NCBI GenBank assembly: GCA_027488905.1
Contig: JAIYAT010000010.1
Span: 300,702 to 364,701, forward strand
Direction: 5' to 3'
Length of the DNA: 64,000 nt
DNA from: Bacteroidota bacterium
GTDB lineage: Bacteria; Bacteroidota; Bacteroidia; UKL13-3
Of this stretch, positions 34,034 through 44,082 are shown in pieces. Every line of letters begins with the position of its first letter. Positions within the stretch are counted from its first letter, which is position 1. The translations under genes and the position numbers were made by a program. The notes beneath the pieces were generated by a model that was given only the letters and a program-made list of their open reading frames with translations, was not told the origin of the DNA and searched no databases.

Positions 34034-34918
34034 TTATGCTTGTTTTTTAAAGGATGCCAAGTAAACTCCTGCAAACACAATTACCATGCTGATGAATTTT
34101 TCTAAAGTGAGATGATCTTTCCCAAATGTAACCGCAATCAAAGCTGCTAAAACAGGTTGCAAATAAATATACGTGCCAACCAAGGAAGAACTTGCATGTT
34201 TAAGTGCATAGGCATTTAGCACATAAGTTAAGAAGGTTGAACCAATGGTTACAAAAGCAATGCTCCACCAAATAATGGCAGGTAGTTCAGAAAAGTTTAT
34301 TTCAGTAAATTGGTTCAAACCAAAAGGTAAAACCAAAAAGAAGCCAATAAAAAAAGCATATAAAGTAACCGTGAGCGGGTGGTATTTTACCATTAGCCTT
34401 TTGGCATATACCAAGTAAAAGGCATAAATAATGGCATTCAAGGTTACAAAAATATCTCCCCAAACGGTTTGCTGGTTAAATGAAAGTTTTGTGCCTCCTA
34501 CCAAAAACAGCGCGCCAAGGGCAGCAATCAAAATTCCTGCTATTTTTTTAAGGCCCATTTTTTCACCCAACATAAAAAAGGCAAACACAATCACAAAAAT
34601 TGGCGTGAACAACATTAAAACTGAAGCATTGATAGGCGTTGTAATTGCCAATCCTTTAAAGAACAATAACATGTTGGCTGCCACACCAAAAACTGCAGAC
34701 ACTGCTAATGGAAGGTAGTCCTTTTTATCTGTTATGGCACCTTTTACATACATTCTATGGAAAAGGAAAATGCAAATTGCTGCCACACCTACACGCATTA
34801 AGATAAACGCGTTTGGCTGTATGTATTTTGGCATGGCAATTTTGGCAATGGAGAAGGTGGCTGCATACAGCAGCGAAACCATAAACAAAGCCAAGTGTAC
34901 TTTTAATCTTTGGTTCAA
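34034..34918 (-). CDS. EamA/DMT-family transporter
   Basis: The protein has 294 residues with ten membrane helices in two EamA halves (about 8-135 and 150-290). It exports small metabolites such as amino acids or purines; the substrate is unknown. The start is TTG at 34918, which lies inside a GGTTTGAACC word at 34912-34921; no ATG is available before the first helix. The gene is 8 bp downstream of the MATE transporter gene and probably co-transcribed with it. Confidence 0.88.
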   Translation of the reverse strand: MNQRLKVHLALFMVSLLYAATFSIAKIAMPKYIQPNAFILMRVGVAAICIFLFHRMYVKGAITDKKDYLPLAVSAVFGVAANMLLFFKGLAITTPINASVLMLFTPIFVIVFAFFMLGEKMGLKKIAGILIAALGALFLVGGTKLSFNQQTVWGDIFVTLNAIIYAFYLVYAKRLMVKYHPLTVTLYAFFIGFFLVLPFGLNQFTEINFSELPAIIWWSIAFVTIGSTFLTYVLNAYALKHASSSLVGTYIYLQPVLAALIAVTFGKDHLTLEKFISMVIVFAGVYLASFKKQA

Positions 34919-34926
34919 ACCAATAC

Positions 34927-36291
34927 TTAATTTAAAGGTGAGTGATATTGCAAATCCAAGTTTCTACTTTTAATAATAAACCTTCGGCTTAATGCAATTG
35001 CAGAAAATGTTAGTCCGATAAGTAATGCTCCCCAAATGCCATACAAACTCCAACTAGTATGAAAGCCAAGGTACCAACCAATAGGAATGCCAATAACCCA
35101 ATACGCTATAATGGTTATGGCTGTTGGCATTTTGGTGTCTTGAATACCACGTAATACGCCAAGTCCAACACACTGAATGCCATCACTCAATTGAAAAATA
35201 GCAGCAATCCATAGCAATCTAATGGCCATGGGAGAAACAATTTCATCCTGAATATAAAGTCCGACTATGAAGGGAGCAAGCATTGCAAATAGAATTGCAC
35301 AACATCCCATAAAGAGTGTTCCTAAAATTAGTGCAGCTCTGCCAGCCATTATGATATCATGTTTGTTTTTTCTGCCATAAGCTTCTCCAACAGCAATAGA
35401 ACCGCCAGCAGAAATTCCAGTGGCAATCATATAGGTTACAGAAGCAATGTTAATGGCAATTTGATGCGCAGCCATAGCAAACTCGCTTATCCAGCCAATC
35501 ATGATGGCTGCAAAAGCAAATGCTGCTACCTCAAAGAAATATTGAAAGCCAGAGGGAAGACCTACTTTAAAAATCTGGATGAAATAGTGTTTGTCATCTT
35601 CATGCTGTTTCAAGTGCAAATAAGGTTTATACCTAGCATGAAACCTCACATAGACAAACAACGAAAATGCCATAAAATATCTTGCCAAACTTGTGGCTAA
35701 TCCTGCTCCAAATAGGCCCATTGGGTCAAACCCAAACTTGCCAAAAATAAACACCCAATTAAGGAATACATTTAGCGCTAAGGCAATTATGGTAATAATG
35801 GCTGATGGTTTAGTATAAGCTAATCCGTCGCTGTATTGTTTAATGGCAGTAAACAGTAAAAGGGGTAGGGTACCTATGTTTAACAAATGAAGGTACTTTT
35901 TGGTTAGAATAGTAACTCTTTCTGTTTGTCTGAACCAATGCAAATTCTCGGTGAGCACATACAAAATAAGGCCAATAAAAAGGGTTAAAATCAGAGAGGC
36001 CCAAATGCCCTGCCTAAACATAATGGCACATTGGTTGGGATGCCCTGCACCTCTTGCTTTGGCAACTAAAGGAGATATGGCAGAGAGCGTTCCAATGCCT
36101 AAAATACAAATTAGGAAATATACAGAGTTGGCCAAAGAAGCGGCAGCAAGGTTTACGGCGTCTAGCTTGCCAATCATCATAATATCTGCCACACCCATCA
36201 AAACAATGCCCAGTTGGCCAATGATAATGGGATAACTGAGCACTGTTATTTCTTTGAAATACCTTTTGTACGTATTGAAAATTCTTTGCAA
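34927..36291 (-). CDS. MATE-family efflux transporter
   Basis: The protein has 454 residues and twelve membrane helices in two six-helix halves. MATE signatures include ADIMMIGKLDAVNLAAASLANSVYF in the first helices and AAHQIAINIASVTYMIATGISAGGSIAVGEAYG at the start of the second half. It exports cationic or drug-like compounds by Na+ or H+ antiport. It is followed by the EamA transporter. Confidence 0.93.
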   Translation of the reverse strand: MQRIFNTYKRYFKEITVLSYPIIIGQLGIVLMGVADIMMIGKLDAVNLAAASLANSVYFLICILGIGTLSAISPLVAKARGAGHPNQCAIMFRQGIWASLILTLFIGLILYVLTENLHWFRQTERVTILTKKYLHLLNIGTLPLLLFTAIKQYSDGLAYTKPSAIITIIALALNVFLNWVFIFGKFGFDPMGLFGAGLATSLARYFMAFSLFVYVRFHARYKPYLHLKQHEDDKHYFIQIFKVGLPSGFQYFFEVAAFAFAAIMIGWISEFAMAAHQIAINIASVTYMIATGISAGGSIAVGEAYGRKNKHDIIMAGRAALILGTLFMGCCAILFAMLAPFIVGLYIQDEIVSPMAIRLLWIAAIFQLSDGIQCVGLGVLRGIQDTKMPTAITIIAYWVIGIPIGWYLGFHTSWSLYGIWGALLIGLTFSAIALSRRFIIKSRNLDLQYHSPLN

Positions 36292-36322
36292 GGCTTTTAA
36301 AATGGCCAGCGAAGATAGGTTA

Positions 36323-38176
36323 TCACTTCATCAATTCTATGATGCGAATGCTGTTGGGCTCAAGTTCAATGCTTTGCAAACTGTTTACCTTAGTTTCGCT
36401 AACATGGTCAAATCCATTGGTAAATTTAACCATACGCTCTTGCATGCGTTTGGTATCTAGTTTAACTTTTTCATTGCCTCTGTTTACAGCCACCATAAAA
36501 CACTCTTCATTGGTGTATCTAAAAAACACATAAGTGCTGCCTTCTGGCGTAAATTGCATTAGTTTTCCTTGGTTAAAAGCATCATTGTCTTTTCTTAAAC
36601 GGGCCAACTTTTTAATATAATTGAAAGCTTGATTTTCTTGTTCGGTTCTGCCTGCCGCGGTAAACTTATTGACAGTATCGCTTGGCCATCCACCTGGGAA
36701 ATCTTGTCTTATCTGACCGTCATTGGTTCTAGGGATTGGGTTGGTTAGCAAAATCTCAGTACCATAATAGATACTTGGTACACCACGCAAAGTCATAATT
36801 AGCCCAATACCCATTTTCCATTTAGCAAAATCACCTTTTACTTCTGTAAAAAAGCGGTTGATATCATGGTTATCTACAAAGGTTAGGTTGAGGTTAGGAT
36901 TTTCATACAATCCATCATGACAAAGGGTATAATATATTTTAGCTAATCCTTTGTCCCATTCAGGTTTTTGGTTCAAACCATCCATAATAGACCAAAACAA
37001 ATGAAAGTCTTTGGCGCTAGTTAAATGGCTCGATGCAGGAGATTTTTTGTACCCATTATTTTTTGTAAAATAGGCCATATTCATTACACCTGCTTGTTCC
37101 CAAATTTCGCCAGTGGAGTAAAATTCAGGGTATTCTCTTTGAATATAAGCCATGCATTTATCCATAAACTCATAATCATTATAGCTATAGGTATCAATTC
37201 TAAACGCATCGATGCTGGCATAATTAATCCACCACAAATAACTTTGTATGAGGTAAGTTGCCACCCAAGGTGTACGCTCATTTACATCAGGCATTTGTGC
37301 ATCAAACCAACCATCTACCATACGTTTTTTGTCGTATTCGCTGGCATAGGGGTCCATGTGAATGGTGGCTCTGTAGTTGGTTCTGGTAAATTCTGGCCAT
37401 TGGTTCACAAAAGATTTATCAGGCATATCTAACATCATCCAATGCTTTGAACCAATGTGGTTGGGCACAAGGTCCATCATCAATTTCATGCTTCTTTTAT
37501 GCAATTCATAGCCAAGTTTTTGATATGTTTCATTACTACCCAAGCGCGGGTCTGTAAGGTAATGGTCGGTAAGCGCATAGCCATGGTAACTGTAGGCAGG
37601 TTGGTCGTTTACAAGGGTTGGGTTGACCCAAACGCAAGATACCCCAAGGTCTTGCATGTAGTCTAGTTTGTTGATGATCCCTTGTAAATCTCCTCCATGA
37701 CGGCCGCCTAAGGAATCTCTGTAGCAGTTTGGCTCGCGCATGGTTTTGATGGCGTCATTCTTAGGGTCGCCATTGCTAAACCTGTCTGGAAACACCAAAT
37801 AAACCAAATCTGATGGTTCTATTAGATGGGTTTCCTTTTTAAGGGTTTCTAGTTTATAGGTGATGGTTTTTGTTTTGCCGTCAGCTGTAAAGTCAAGCAG
37901 TAATTGGTTGCCATGGTATTCTTCTAAATTTAGGTAAACCAACAAGTAATTAGGATTTTCGAGTTTTTGCACTTCCGTTAGGCTTACCCCTGGGGTTTTC
38001 ACTTTCACCTCAAACTTTGCGGTATTAAGTCCGTAAACCATGAGTTGAAGTTCTCTGGTTTCTAGGTTGTGCCACCAATATTGTGGGTCTATTCTTTTGA
38101 TTTCGGATTTTTGTGAAAAGGCGCAGAAGCTTGTTACAAGTACAAGTGCTATTGAAAAAATACTTCTATTGATCAT
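36323..38176 (-). CDS. Secreted GH13 alpha-amylase family enzyme (cyclomaltodextrinase/neopullulanase-like)
   Basis: The protein has 617 residues. A signal peptide (MINRSIFSIALVLVTSFCAFS|Q) and an N-terminal beta-sandwich (about 25-110) precede the GH13 barrel: region I DLVPNHIG, region II IDAFRIDTYSY (nucleophile Asp), region III GEIWEQ (acid Glu) and region IV FVDNHD. A C-terminal beta domain ends the protein. It should hydrolyse maltodextrins or pullulan in the periplasm. There is no SusC/SusD pair nearby, so this is not a canonical starch locus. Confidence 0.93.
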   Translation of the reverse strand: MINRSIFSIALVLVTSFCAFSQKSEIKRIDPQYWWHNLETRELQLMVYGLNTAKFEVKVKTPGVSLTEVQKLENPNYLLVYLNLEEYHGNQLLLDFTADGKTKTITYKLETLKKETHLIEPSDLVYLVFPDRFSNGDPKNDAIKTMREPNCYRDSLGGRHGGDLQGIINKLDYMQDLGVSCVWVNPTLVNDQPAYSYHGYALTDHYLTDPRLGSNETYQKLGYELHKRSMKLMMDLVPNHIGSKHWMMLDMPDKSFVNQWPEFTRTNYRATIHMDPYASEYDKKRMVDGWFDAQMPDVNERTPWVATYLIQSYLWWINYASIDAFRIDTYSYNDYEFMDKCMAYIQREYPEFYSTGEIWEQAGVMNMAYFTKNNGYKKSPASSHLTSAKDFHLFWSIMDGLNQKPEWDKGLAKIYYTLCHDGLYENPNLNLTFVDNHDINRFFTEVKGDFAKWKMGIGLIMTLRGVPSIYYGTEILLTNPIPRTNDGQIRQDFPGGWPSDTVNKFTAAGRTEQENQAFNYIKKLARLRKDNDAFNQGKLMQFTPEGSTYVFFRYTNEECFMVAVNRGNEKVKLDTKRMQERMVKFTNGFDHVSETKVNSLQSIELEPNSIRIIELMK

Positions 38177-38270
38177 TTGTGTAAATTTGGGTCAAGGTAA
38201 AAATAAATTATTATAAAAAGTCCTAGGTGCTTATCAATAATTAAATTTAGCGACTAAGTTTTTATGGTAA

Positions 38271-38819
38271 TCAAATTTTATGAGGATAAAAAGCCAAATA
38301 TGTTTTTGCTAATTCCACATAAACATCAGCATTCTTTTTAATTTTTTCAACATGATTTTCGGTAAGTTGTTTGGTAATCCTCGCAGGCGATCCAACCACA
38401 AGTGAGTTGTCCGGAATTTCCATTTTTTCTGTAACCAAAGCACCCGCGCCAATGATGCAATTGTTGCCAATTTTTGCACCATTTAAAACAGTTGCATGCA
38501 TGCCAACCAGCACATGATTGCCTAAAGTTGCACCATGCACAATTGCGCCATGGCCAATGATGCAATCGTGTCCCATATTGACTGGAAAGCCAGGGTCTAC
38601 ATGAATCACCGCATTTTCTTGGATATTGGTTCTGTAGCCAATATTAATTTCATCTGCATCGCCACGCAGCACAGCACCAAACCAAATGGAGCAATTGTCG
38701 CCCAAAGTAACTTTGCCAAACGCCCTTGCAGTATCGGCAATCCAAACTTCATTTCCTTTTTTTATGGGTGTATTTAGCACTTCTTTAAGTGCCTTTAAAT
38801 ATGGGTAATCAGTATTCAT
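38271..38819 (-). CDS. Gamma-carbonic anhydrase-like hexapeptide protein
   Basis: The protein has 182 residues of left-handed beta-helix repeats. Arg in LRGDADEINIGYRTNIQENAVIHVD and His in IGHGAIVHG occupy the metal-site positions of gamma carbonic anhydrases (YrdA/PaaY type). Where many relatives have IGMGA, this reads VGMHA, with an extra His near the metal. It is a trimeric, probably Zn-binding enzyme, though many members have weak or no CO2 hydration activity. Confidence 0.9.
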   Translation of the reverse strand: MNTDYPYLKALKEVLNTPIKKGNEVWIADTARAFGKVTLGDNCSIWFGAVLRGDADEINIGYRTNIQENAVIHVDPGFPVNMGHDCIIGHGAIVHGATLGNHVLVGMHATVLNGAKIGNNCIIGAGALVTEKMEIPDNSLVVGSPARITKQLTENHVEKIKKNADVYVELAKTYLAFYPHKI

Positions 38820-38889
38820 TGGTTCAATATTAAAACTAAAACTTCTTTTTTAAGTTTCTAAAATTAAATTGCATACAAATTAAAAAAAC

Positions 38890-39771
38890 ATGAAAAAACA
38901 ACTAGCAATCGCTTTTGCTGCAGCATTGTTATGCTTCAGCCAAGTAGATGCCCAAAGCATCCCATTTCCTCAACCTAGTCCAACTACCACCATTTCACAA
39001 AACTTTGCCACTTCAAAAATCGAGCTTAACTATTCACGTCCAAGCGCTCGTGGGCGTAAGGTTTTTGGAGATGTAGTGCCTTTTGGTAAGTTTTGGAGAA
39101 CAGGTGCAAACAGTGCAACCGTAATTACTTTTGGCGAAGATGTTAAAATTAATGGAACGGATGTAAAGGCCGGTAAATATGGTTTATTGAGTTATCCTAA
39201 TGCAACAGAATGGATTATTGTACTTACTAAAGACTTAACCGTTTCTAGCGAAGATGCCTACAAGCAAGAAAATGATGTGGCTCGTTTTACCGTAAAAACT
39301 GAAAACTTAAATGACTATGTAGAAACTTTTACCATTGAGTTTGCCAACATGCGCAATGAAAAGGTAGACATTATGTTGAAGTGGGAAAATACTGCTGTTC
39401 GTTTAAATGTAGTTAGTTTTTATGACCAACGTTTAAGCAAACAGATTACAGAGGTAATGGCAAAAGATTCACGTCCGTATTTTGGTGCAGCAAATTATTA
39501 TTATGAAAACAACAAAGACCTAACGCAAGCATTGGCTTGGGTAAATAAAGCCATCGAAGCTAATCCAGCTGCTTATTGGGTATGGTTGTTAAAAGCCAAA
39601 ATTCAAAAGGGTTTAAAAGATTACAATGCTGCTATGGAAAGTTCTAACAAGAGTATGGAGTTAGCCAAAGAAGGCGGCGATGATGCTTATGTAAGAAACA
39701 ACGAGAAATTGCAAGCTGAGATTAAGGCTTTGCCAGATTATAAGCCTGCTCCGGTTAAAAAGAAGAAATAG
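38890..39771 (+). CDS. DUF2911 protein with C-terminal TPR
   Basis: The protein has 293 residues. A signal peptide (MKKQLAIAFAAALLCFSQVDA|Q) is followed by a DUF2911 domain (about 30-175), with SRPSARGRKVFGDVVPFGKFWRTGAN and the KYGLLSYPNATEWIIVLTKDL strand, then two TPR-like helical pairs (about 195-270) and a basic tail PVKKKK. Its function is unknown. A strong terminator follows at 39787. Confidence 0.88.
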   Translation: MKKQLAIAFAAALLCFSQVDAQSIPFPQPSPTTTISQNFATSKIELNYSRPSARGRKVFGDVVPFGKFWRTGANSATVITFGEDVKINGTDVKAGKYGLLSYPNATEWIIVLTKDLTVSSEDAYKQENDVARFTVKTENLNDYVETFTIEFANMRNEKVDIMLKWENTAVRLNVVSFYDQRLSKQITEVMAKDSRPYFGAANYYYENNKDLTQALAWVNKAIEANPAAYWVWLLKAKIQKGLKDYNAAMESSNKSMELAKEGGDDAYVRNNEKLQAEIKALPDYKPAPVKKKK

Positions 39772-39786
39772 GGTTATTTAGCTATA

Positions 39787-39833
39787 TAACAAAAAGGAGG
39801 GGCGGCCTGCGGCCGCCCCTCTCCTTTTTGTTA
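39787..39833. terminator. Exceptionally strong GC-rich bidirectional terminator
   Basis: The 20-base left arm TAACAAAAAGGAGGGGCGGC pairs with the right arm across a TGC loop, with one two-base bulge. A-tracts outside become U-tracts on either strand, so it can stop transcription from both sides. It separates the DUF2911 gene (+) from the isocitrate dehydrogenase operon (-). The GC content is far above the surrounding DNA. Confidence 0.85.
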
Positions 39834-39990
39834 TAATAGTTACATGAATTATTTACGAAACGCTAAGTGGTTCAACCCATCTGCCAAAACTTTTTTTATA
39901 TTAAGATAATTATAAAGGCTTTTTCATAATTAAGAATTGTAAAATAAAAAAGCTGAATCAAAAACTATTACTAAATACAAATTTTCTAAC

Positions 39991-40236
39991 TTATGTTTTT
40001 AATTGAATTGTTGCCTTAATAGAAAAAGAATTAGATTCTAAATTCAATTTGCTTTTTAATTCTGTCAATTGGTTTTGTAAGTTAATTATTTTCGATTCTC
40101 GATATTTTATATCCTCTTCATTGCTGTTTTGAAGGATTTTGTTTTCATGAAATTTTATTTTTGTTTTAACCATTTCGGATAAAAGGGTAATCGTATCTTC
40201 ATAAGAAAATGCCCCTTCGATTAGTTGTATATTCAT
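39991..40236 (-). CDS. Small coiled-coil protein downstream of isocitrate dehydrogenase
   Basis: The protein has 81 residues: MNIQLIEGAFSYEDTITLLSEM, then a Lys/Glu-rich coiled coil (about 22-66, ESKIINLQNQLTELKSKLNLE) and a short tail. I recognise no domain. It starts 11 bp after the isocitrate dehydrogenase stop on the same strand, so it is probably in the same operon. Similar small proteins ending in ATIQLK occur as stand-alone Bacteroidota hypotheticals. Confidence 0.6.
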   Translation of the reverse strand: MNIQLIEGAFSYEDTITLLSEMVKTKIKFHENKILQNSNEEDIKYRESKIINLQNQLTELKSKLNLESNSFSIKATIQLKT

Positions 40237-40247
40237 ATAGTTAAATT

Positions 40248-41684
40248 TTATTGTCCCTGACCCAACGAATAAGCTGCAACACCATCAAAATTGTAAAGGT
40301 TTTCTGTTTTGATGGTATCAATTCCTGAGGCAATCGCATTTGCCAAGAGAGCAGGTATATTTTCCTTTTCAATTTTATTTCCGGCTTTCGGTTTGAACCT
40401 ACATCTCCAATGGTCTGTACAGAATGTTTCTCTAAATCCTTCAGGCCAAACTTTAATGCCTCTATTGGTAATCATTGTGAGCTCTATATTAGGAAGCGTA
40501 ATCCCTTTGATAATCTCTGAAAGTTCATCTGGACTTTCTCCTATCCAATGTACAAAAACATCAACCCCAGCTAATGATTTCTCTTTTGGCTGTTTGCGGA
40601 CATACTTTGGTAAAACAAATTGAGAATTATGGTCAAAAAAAACAGGTTGTAAAATTGCAGGCTGCTTACCTAAATTATTGATAACAGCTTCTGCAAACTC
40701 TTTGGTTCCAACTTTTACCTTACTCGTGCCTTCATTAAAGATGTCATAAGTATGAATGCCCTCTTCAATTGTTTTTAACCATGCATTCTGTACCTTTTCT
40801 GCTATATCAGATTGACCAATATGATTGAGCATTAAGATTGCACCTTGCAAAAGCCCTGATGGATTTGCTAAATTCTGTCCAGCGCGTCTTGGGGCCGAGC
40901 CATGAATTGCCTCAAACATAGCACATTCTTCACCAATGTTTGCAGAACCTGCCAAGCCAACTGAACCTGTAATTTGTGCAGCAACATCACTTAAAATGTC
41001 ACCATATAAATTAGGCATTACTATTACATCAAATATTTCTGGTGTATCAGCCATTTTTGCAGCACCAATGTCTATAATCCAGTGTTCATTTTCAATTTCA
41101 GGATACTCTACGGCAATCTCGTCAAATACCTTATGAAACAAGCCGTCTGTTTGTTTCATAATATTATCTTTTGTAAAACAAGTTACTTTTTTTCTATTGT
41201 GTTGTTTAGCATATTCAAACGCATAACGTATGATTTTTTCGCAACCTGGCCTGCTAATAAGTTTTAGGCACTGCACCACTTCATCTGTTTGTTGATGCTC
41301 TATCCCTGCATAAAGATCTTCCTCATTTTCCCTTACAATAACAATGTCCATGATTGGATGTTTTGTGCTTACAAAAGGATGTAGGCTTTTGCAAGGCCTA
41401 ACATTGGAATATAATCCTAAAAACTTACGCGTGGTCACGTTTAAGCTTTTGTAACCGCCCCCTTGAGGTGTGGTAATAGGTGCTTTCAAGAAAACTTTGT
41501 TTCTTCTAATCACGTCCCATGCCTCAGCACTAATACCAGCGGTATTTCCTGCTAGATAAACCTTTTCTCCCACTTCAATTTCTTCCACTTCAATTTTTGC
41601 ACCTGCTGCAAGAATTATCTTTAAGGTTGCGTCCATAATTTCTGGACCAATTCCATCTCCTTTTGCAATAGTTATTTTTTTCAT
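40248..41684 (-). CDS. icd: NADP-dependent isocitrate dehydrogenase (Thermus/Rickettsia type)
   Basis: The protein has 478 residues from ATG 41684. It has KGDGIGPEIMDATL at the start, substrate-binding STRKxx-like TTRKFLGLYSNVRPC, VIVRENEEDLYAGIEH, metal-site DILSDVAAQ and the nucleotide loop AMFEAIHGSAPRRAG. A C-terminal extension of about 130 residues is typical of the 480-500-residue type II enzymes. It oxidises isocitrate to 2-oxoglutarate. It is divergent from a LysR regulator that probably controls it. Confidence 0.88.
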   Translation of the reverse strand: MKKITIAKGDGIGPEIMDATLKIILAAGAKIEVEEIEVGEKVYLAGNTAGISAEAWDVIRRNKVFLKAPITTPQGGGYKSLNVTTRKFLGLYSNVRPCKSLHPFVSTKHPIMDIVIVRENEEDLYAGIEHQQTDEVVQCLKLISRPGCEKIIRYAFEYAKQHNRKKVTCFTKDNIMKQTDGLFHKVFDEIAVEYPEIENEHWIIDIGAAKMADTPEIFDVIVMPNLYGDILSDVAAQITGSVGLAGSANIGEECAMFEAIHGSAPRRAGQNLANPSGLLQGAILMLNHIGQSDIAEKVQNAWLKTIEEGIHTYDIFNEGTSKVKVGTKEFAEAVINNLGKQPAILQPVFFDHNSQFVLPKYVRKQPKEKSLAGVDVFVHWIGESPDELSEIIKGITLPNIELTMITNRGIKVWPEGFRETFCTDHWRCRFKPKAGNKIEKENIPALLANAIASGIDTIKTENLYNFDGVAAYSLGQGQ

Positions 41685-41769
41685 TCTTATTGATTTTGTG
41701 TTGCAATGTTGAGTAAAATAATACATAAGTTTTTATTTATATTTGTAATGAATAGTATAAAAAATATTT

Positions 41770-42693
41770 ATGAATTTCACATTAACACAGTTGCATGTGT
41801 TTGTTAAGATTGTAGAAACACAAAGCATCACAAAGGCTTCTGAAGAGTTACATATTACGCAGCCTGCCGTTTCAATTCAGCTAAGAAACTTTCAACAACA
41901 ATTCGACTTACCGCTAACCGAAACAATAGGTAGAAAAATATTTATTACTGATTTTGGAAAAGAAATTGCTTTTGCTGCCAATGATATCCTTGATAAGGTT
42001 AAAGAGATAAAATACAAAACGCAACAGTTTAAAGGGCAATTGGCTGGCAAATTAAAAATTTCAGTGGTGTCAACGGGCAAATATGTCATGCCTTTTTTTT
42101 TGTCTGACTTTATGAGAAGCCACCACGGGATTGAGCTTTTGATGGATGTAACCAATAAATCTAAAGTAATTAAAACCCTTGAAAGTAATGAAGTTGATTT
42201 TGCATTAGTCTCAATTTTACCGCATCAGTTGAACATAGGACATCTAAATTTGATTCAAAATAAGTTGTTTTTGGTTGCTGGTGGTAAATTGCCCTTTTTG
42301 CCTAAGCATATTGAATTAACTGAAATAGAAAATTTGCCCTTAATTTATAGGGAGCAAGGATCGGGAACCCGCCAAACAATGGAACAGTTTATTAAAACTA
42401 AACAAGTGGTTGCCCAAAAGAAAATGGAACTCACCTCTAATGAGGCGGTAAAACAGGCCTTGATAGCAGGTTTAGGATACTCTATTATGCCTTTGATTGG
42501 AATTAAAAATGAAATTTCAAACGGAGATTTAAAAATAGTACAATGTGAAGGCTTGCCAATTAAAACCAATTGGAGCTTAATTTGGCTAGAAAATAAGAAA
42601 CTCTCACCTTTAGCAGAAGCTTTTCTTGCTTATTTAAAATCTAATAAAGAACAGATAATTGAAAACAACTTTGAATGGTATGAAGCGTATTAA
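41770..42693 (+). CDS. LysR-family transcriptional regulator
   Basis: The protein has 307 residues. The N-terminal winged helix-turn-helix ([38 protein letters not shown], residues 4-41) is typical of LysR, followed by a periplasmic-binding-like effector domain (about 90-295) of CysB/CbbR type. It starts 86 bp from the icd start on the opposite strand; LysR proteins usually regulate their divergent neighbour, so icd and the small gene after it are likely targets. The stop shares TTAA with the convergent glycosyltransferase. Confidence 0.93.
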   Translation: MNFTLTQLHVFVKIVETQSITKASEELHITQPAVSIQLRNFQQQFDLPLTETIGRKIFITDFGKEIAFAANDILDKVKEIKYKTQQFKGQLAGKLKISVVSTGKYVMPFFLSDFMRSHHGIELLMDVTNKSKVIKTLESNEVDFALVSILPHQLNIGHLNLIQNKLFLVAGGKLPFLPKHIELTEIENLPLIYREQGSGTRQTMEQFIKTKQVVAQKKMELTSNEAVKQALIAGLGYSIMPLIGIKNEISNGDLKIVQCEGLPIKTNWSLIWLENKKLSPLAEAFLAYLKSNKEQIIENNFEWYEAY

Positions 42694-43412
42694 GACTTTC
42701 CTAATCCATATTTCAAAATACAATAAATCGCCCTAAAGCCGTCTTTCCAGCCAATTTTTTTTCCTTCTTCATAGGTTCGGCCATAATAACTGATGCCAAC
42801 CTCATAAATGCGAATGCCCTTTATTTTGGCAATCTTCGCGGTAACTTCTGGTTCGAACCCAAACCTTTTTTCTTGTAGTTTTACCCCTTTGATGATATCT
42901 GCACAAAACATTTTATAACAGGTTTCCATATCAGTGAGGTTTAGGTTTGTCAAGGCATTGCTCAAAAAGGTTAAGGTTTTATTCCCTAACGAATGCCAAA
43001 AGAACAATATCCTATGCGGATTACCACCCATAAACCGGCTTCCATAAACTACATCGGCAAAGCCATCTGTCATGGGTTTAAGTAAAATATTAAACTCATT
43101 TGGGTCGTACTCTAAATCAGCATCTTGAATTACAATGACATCTCCAGTGGCCATTTGAATACCCGTATGTATGGCAGCTCCTTTTCCTTTGTTTTTCTCA
43201 TGGGAGAAAACTTTAATAATTCCTTCTAATTGGTTTTCTTGAATATACGCATTAACCTTTTGTAGGGTGTTATCACTTGAACAATCATTTACAATTACCA
43301 CTTCCTTGGCAATGTTATTAATTAATTGCACCTCCTTTACCTTGTTTAAAATGAGGTGAATGGTCCGCTCTTCATTGTATGCCGGAATAATAATAGAAAG
43401 GGTTTGAATCAT
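42690..43412 (-). CDS. Family 2 glycosyltransferase (dolichol/polyprenyl-phosphate sugar synthase-like)
   Basis: The protein has 240 residues. It starts [17 protein letters not shown], with [11 protein letters not shown] (nucleotide Asp), [11 protein letters not shown] (DxD-like metal site), VYGSRFMGG and a C-terminal [17 protein letters not shown]. It has no membrane anchor. The closest functional class is DPM1/undecaprenyl-phosphate mannosyltransferase. It would supply lipid-linked sugar to envelope glycosyltransferases. Confidence 0.9.
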   Translation of the reverse strand: MIQTLSIIIPAYNEERTIHLILNKVKEVQLINNIAKEVVIVNDCSSDNTLQKVNAYIQENQLEGIIKVFSHEKNKGKGAAIHTGIQMATGDVIVIQDADLEYDPNEFNILLKPMTDGFADVVYGSRFMGGNPHRILFFWHSLGNKTLTFLSNALTNLNLTDMETCYKMFCADIIKGVKLQEKRFGFEPEVTAKIAKIKGIRIYEVGISYYGRTYEEGKKIGWKDGFRAIYCILKYGLGKS

Positions 43413-43647
43413 TAGATTAGTTCAAGTAATTAAAAAACAAAGGTAAGAGAAATTTTGAAAGGCAAAACAGCCATGTTGTGTCTTCAAACTTTGCTTTGCA
43501 TATTGGTTAGGCAGTGGTTACTTCAATAGCAAGTTATACCAAACGGGTAGCCAAATGTTGGGCGCTACGACCTAAGCAGTATAGTGCAAACGTGCAGCGC
43601 AAGCGTGCAGACAATTAAAGGTGCGAAGCTATTCCATAACAGGTAGC

Positions 43648-43668
43648 GTAAATTAGATTGTGTAAACT
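43648..43668. repeat. Dispersed 21-bp repeat, copy 2, in a 500-bp gap
   Basis: This is the exact partner of 5175-5195. It is followed by TATATTTG at 43673-43680 and preceded by an inverted copy of the 22-bp tandem-repeat unit at 43620-43640. The gap 43413-43917 has no gene that I can support; it also contains GTGCA/GCGCAAGCGTGCA-like short repeats near 43585-43610. Confidence 0.65.
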
Positions 43669-43917
43669 ATTTTATATTTGTTATGTTGAGTAAAAACAGA
43701 AATAATTTCTGCTGGGTAGTAAATTGTGAGGGAATTAATCAATCCCGATTATTGGAAAAGGAATTTTATTTGAAAAGAGTTGTCAATATTGGATTTTCAC
43801 GTATGTTATTTTCCACAGTTGTTTACCGCAACGCCTTCAATAGGAATTAGAATAATTAGAAATATTAGCTAAATTTTGATTAAAAAAGGTATTTTCGTTA
43901 TTCAAAATTAAAATGGC

Positions 43918-44082
43918 ATGGTAACTGTTTTTAAGCAAGGAAGTAGTAAAGCCTCAATACAGCAATTGCTCGAAAAACTCAAAAGCAGAAAAGGCTTGGA
44001 TGCAAAGAAGTATTGCGGGGTTATAAAATTAAAGGAAAACCCACTCACTATTCAAAAAAGGATGAGAGATGAGTGGTCGTAG
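43918..44082 (+). CDS. Short antitoxin of the PIN toxin
   Basis: The protein has 54 residues, starting MVTVFKQGSSKASIQQLLEKL and ending TIQKRMRDEWS. The reading frame ends 14 bp inside the toxin gene, the standard antitoxin-toxin overlap. The C-terminal half (GVIKLKENPLTIQKRMRDEW) would be the toxin-binding tail, and the length and layout match small antitoxins paired with PIN toxins in Bacteroidota. No defined DNA-binding domain is recognisable in so short a sequence. Confidence 0.8.
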   Translation: MVTVFKQGSSKASIQQLLEKLKSRKGLDAKKYCGVIKLKENPLTIQKRMRDEWS

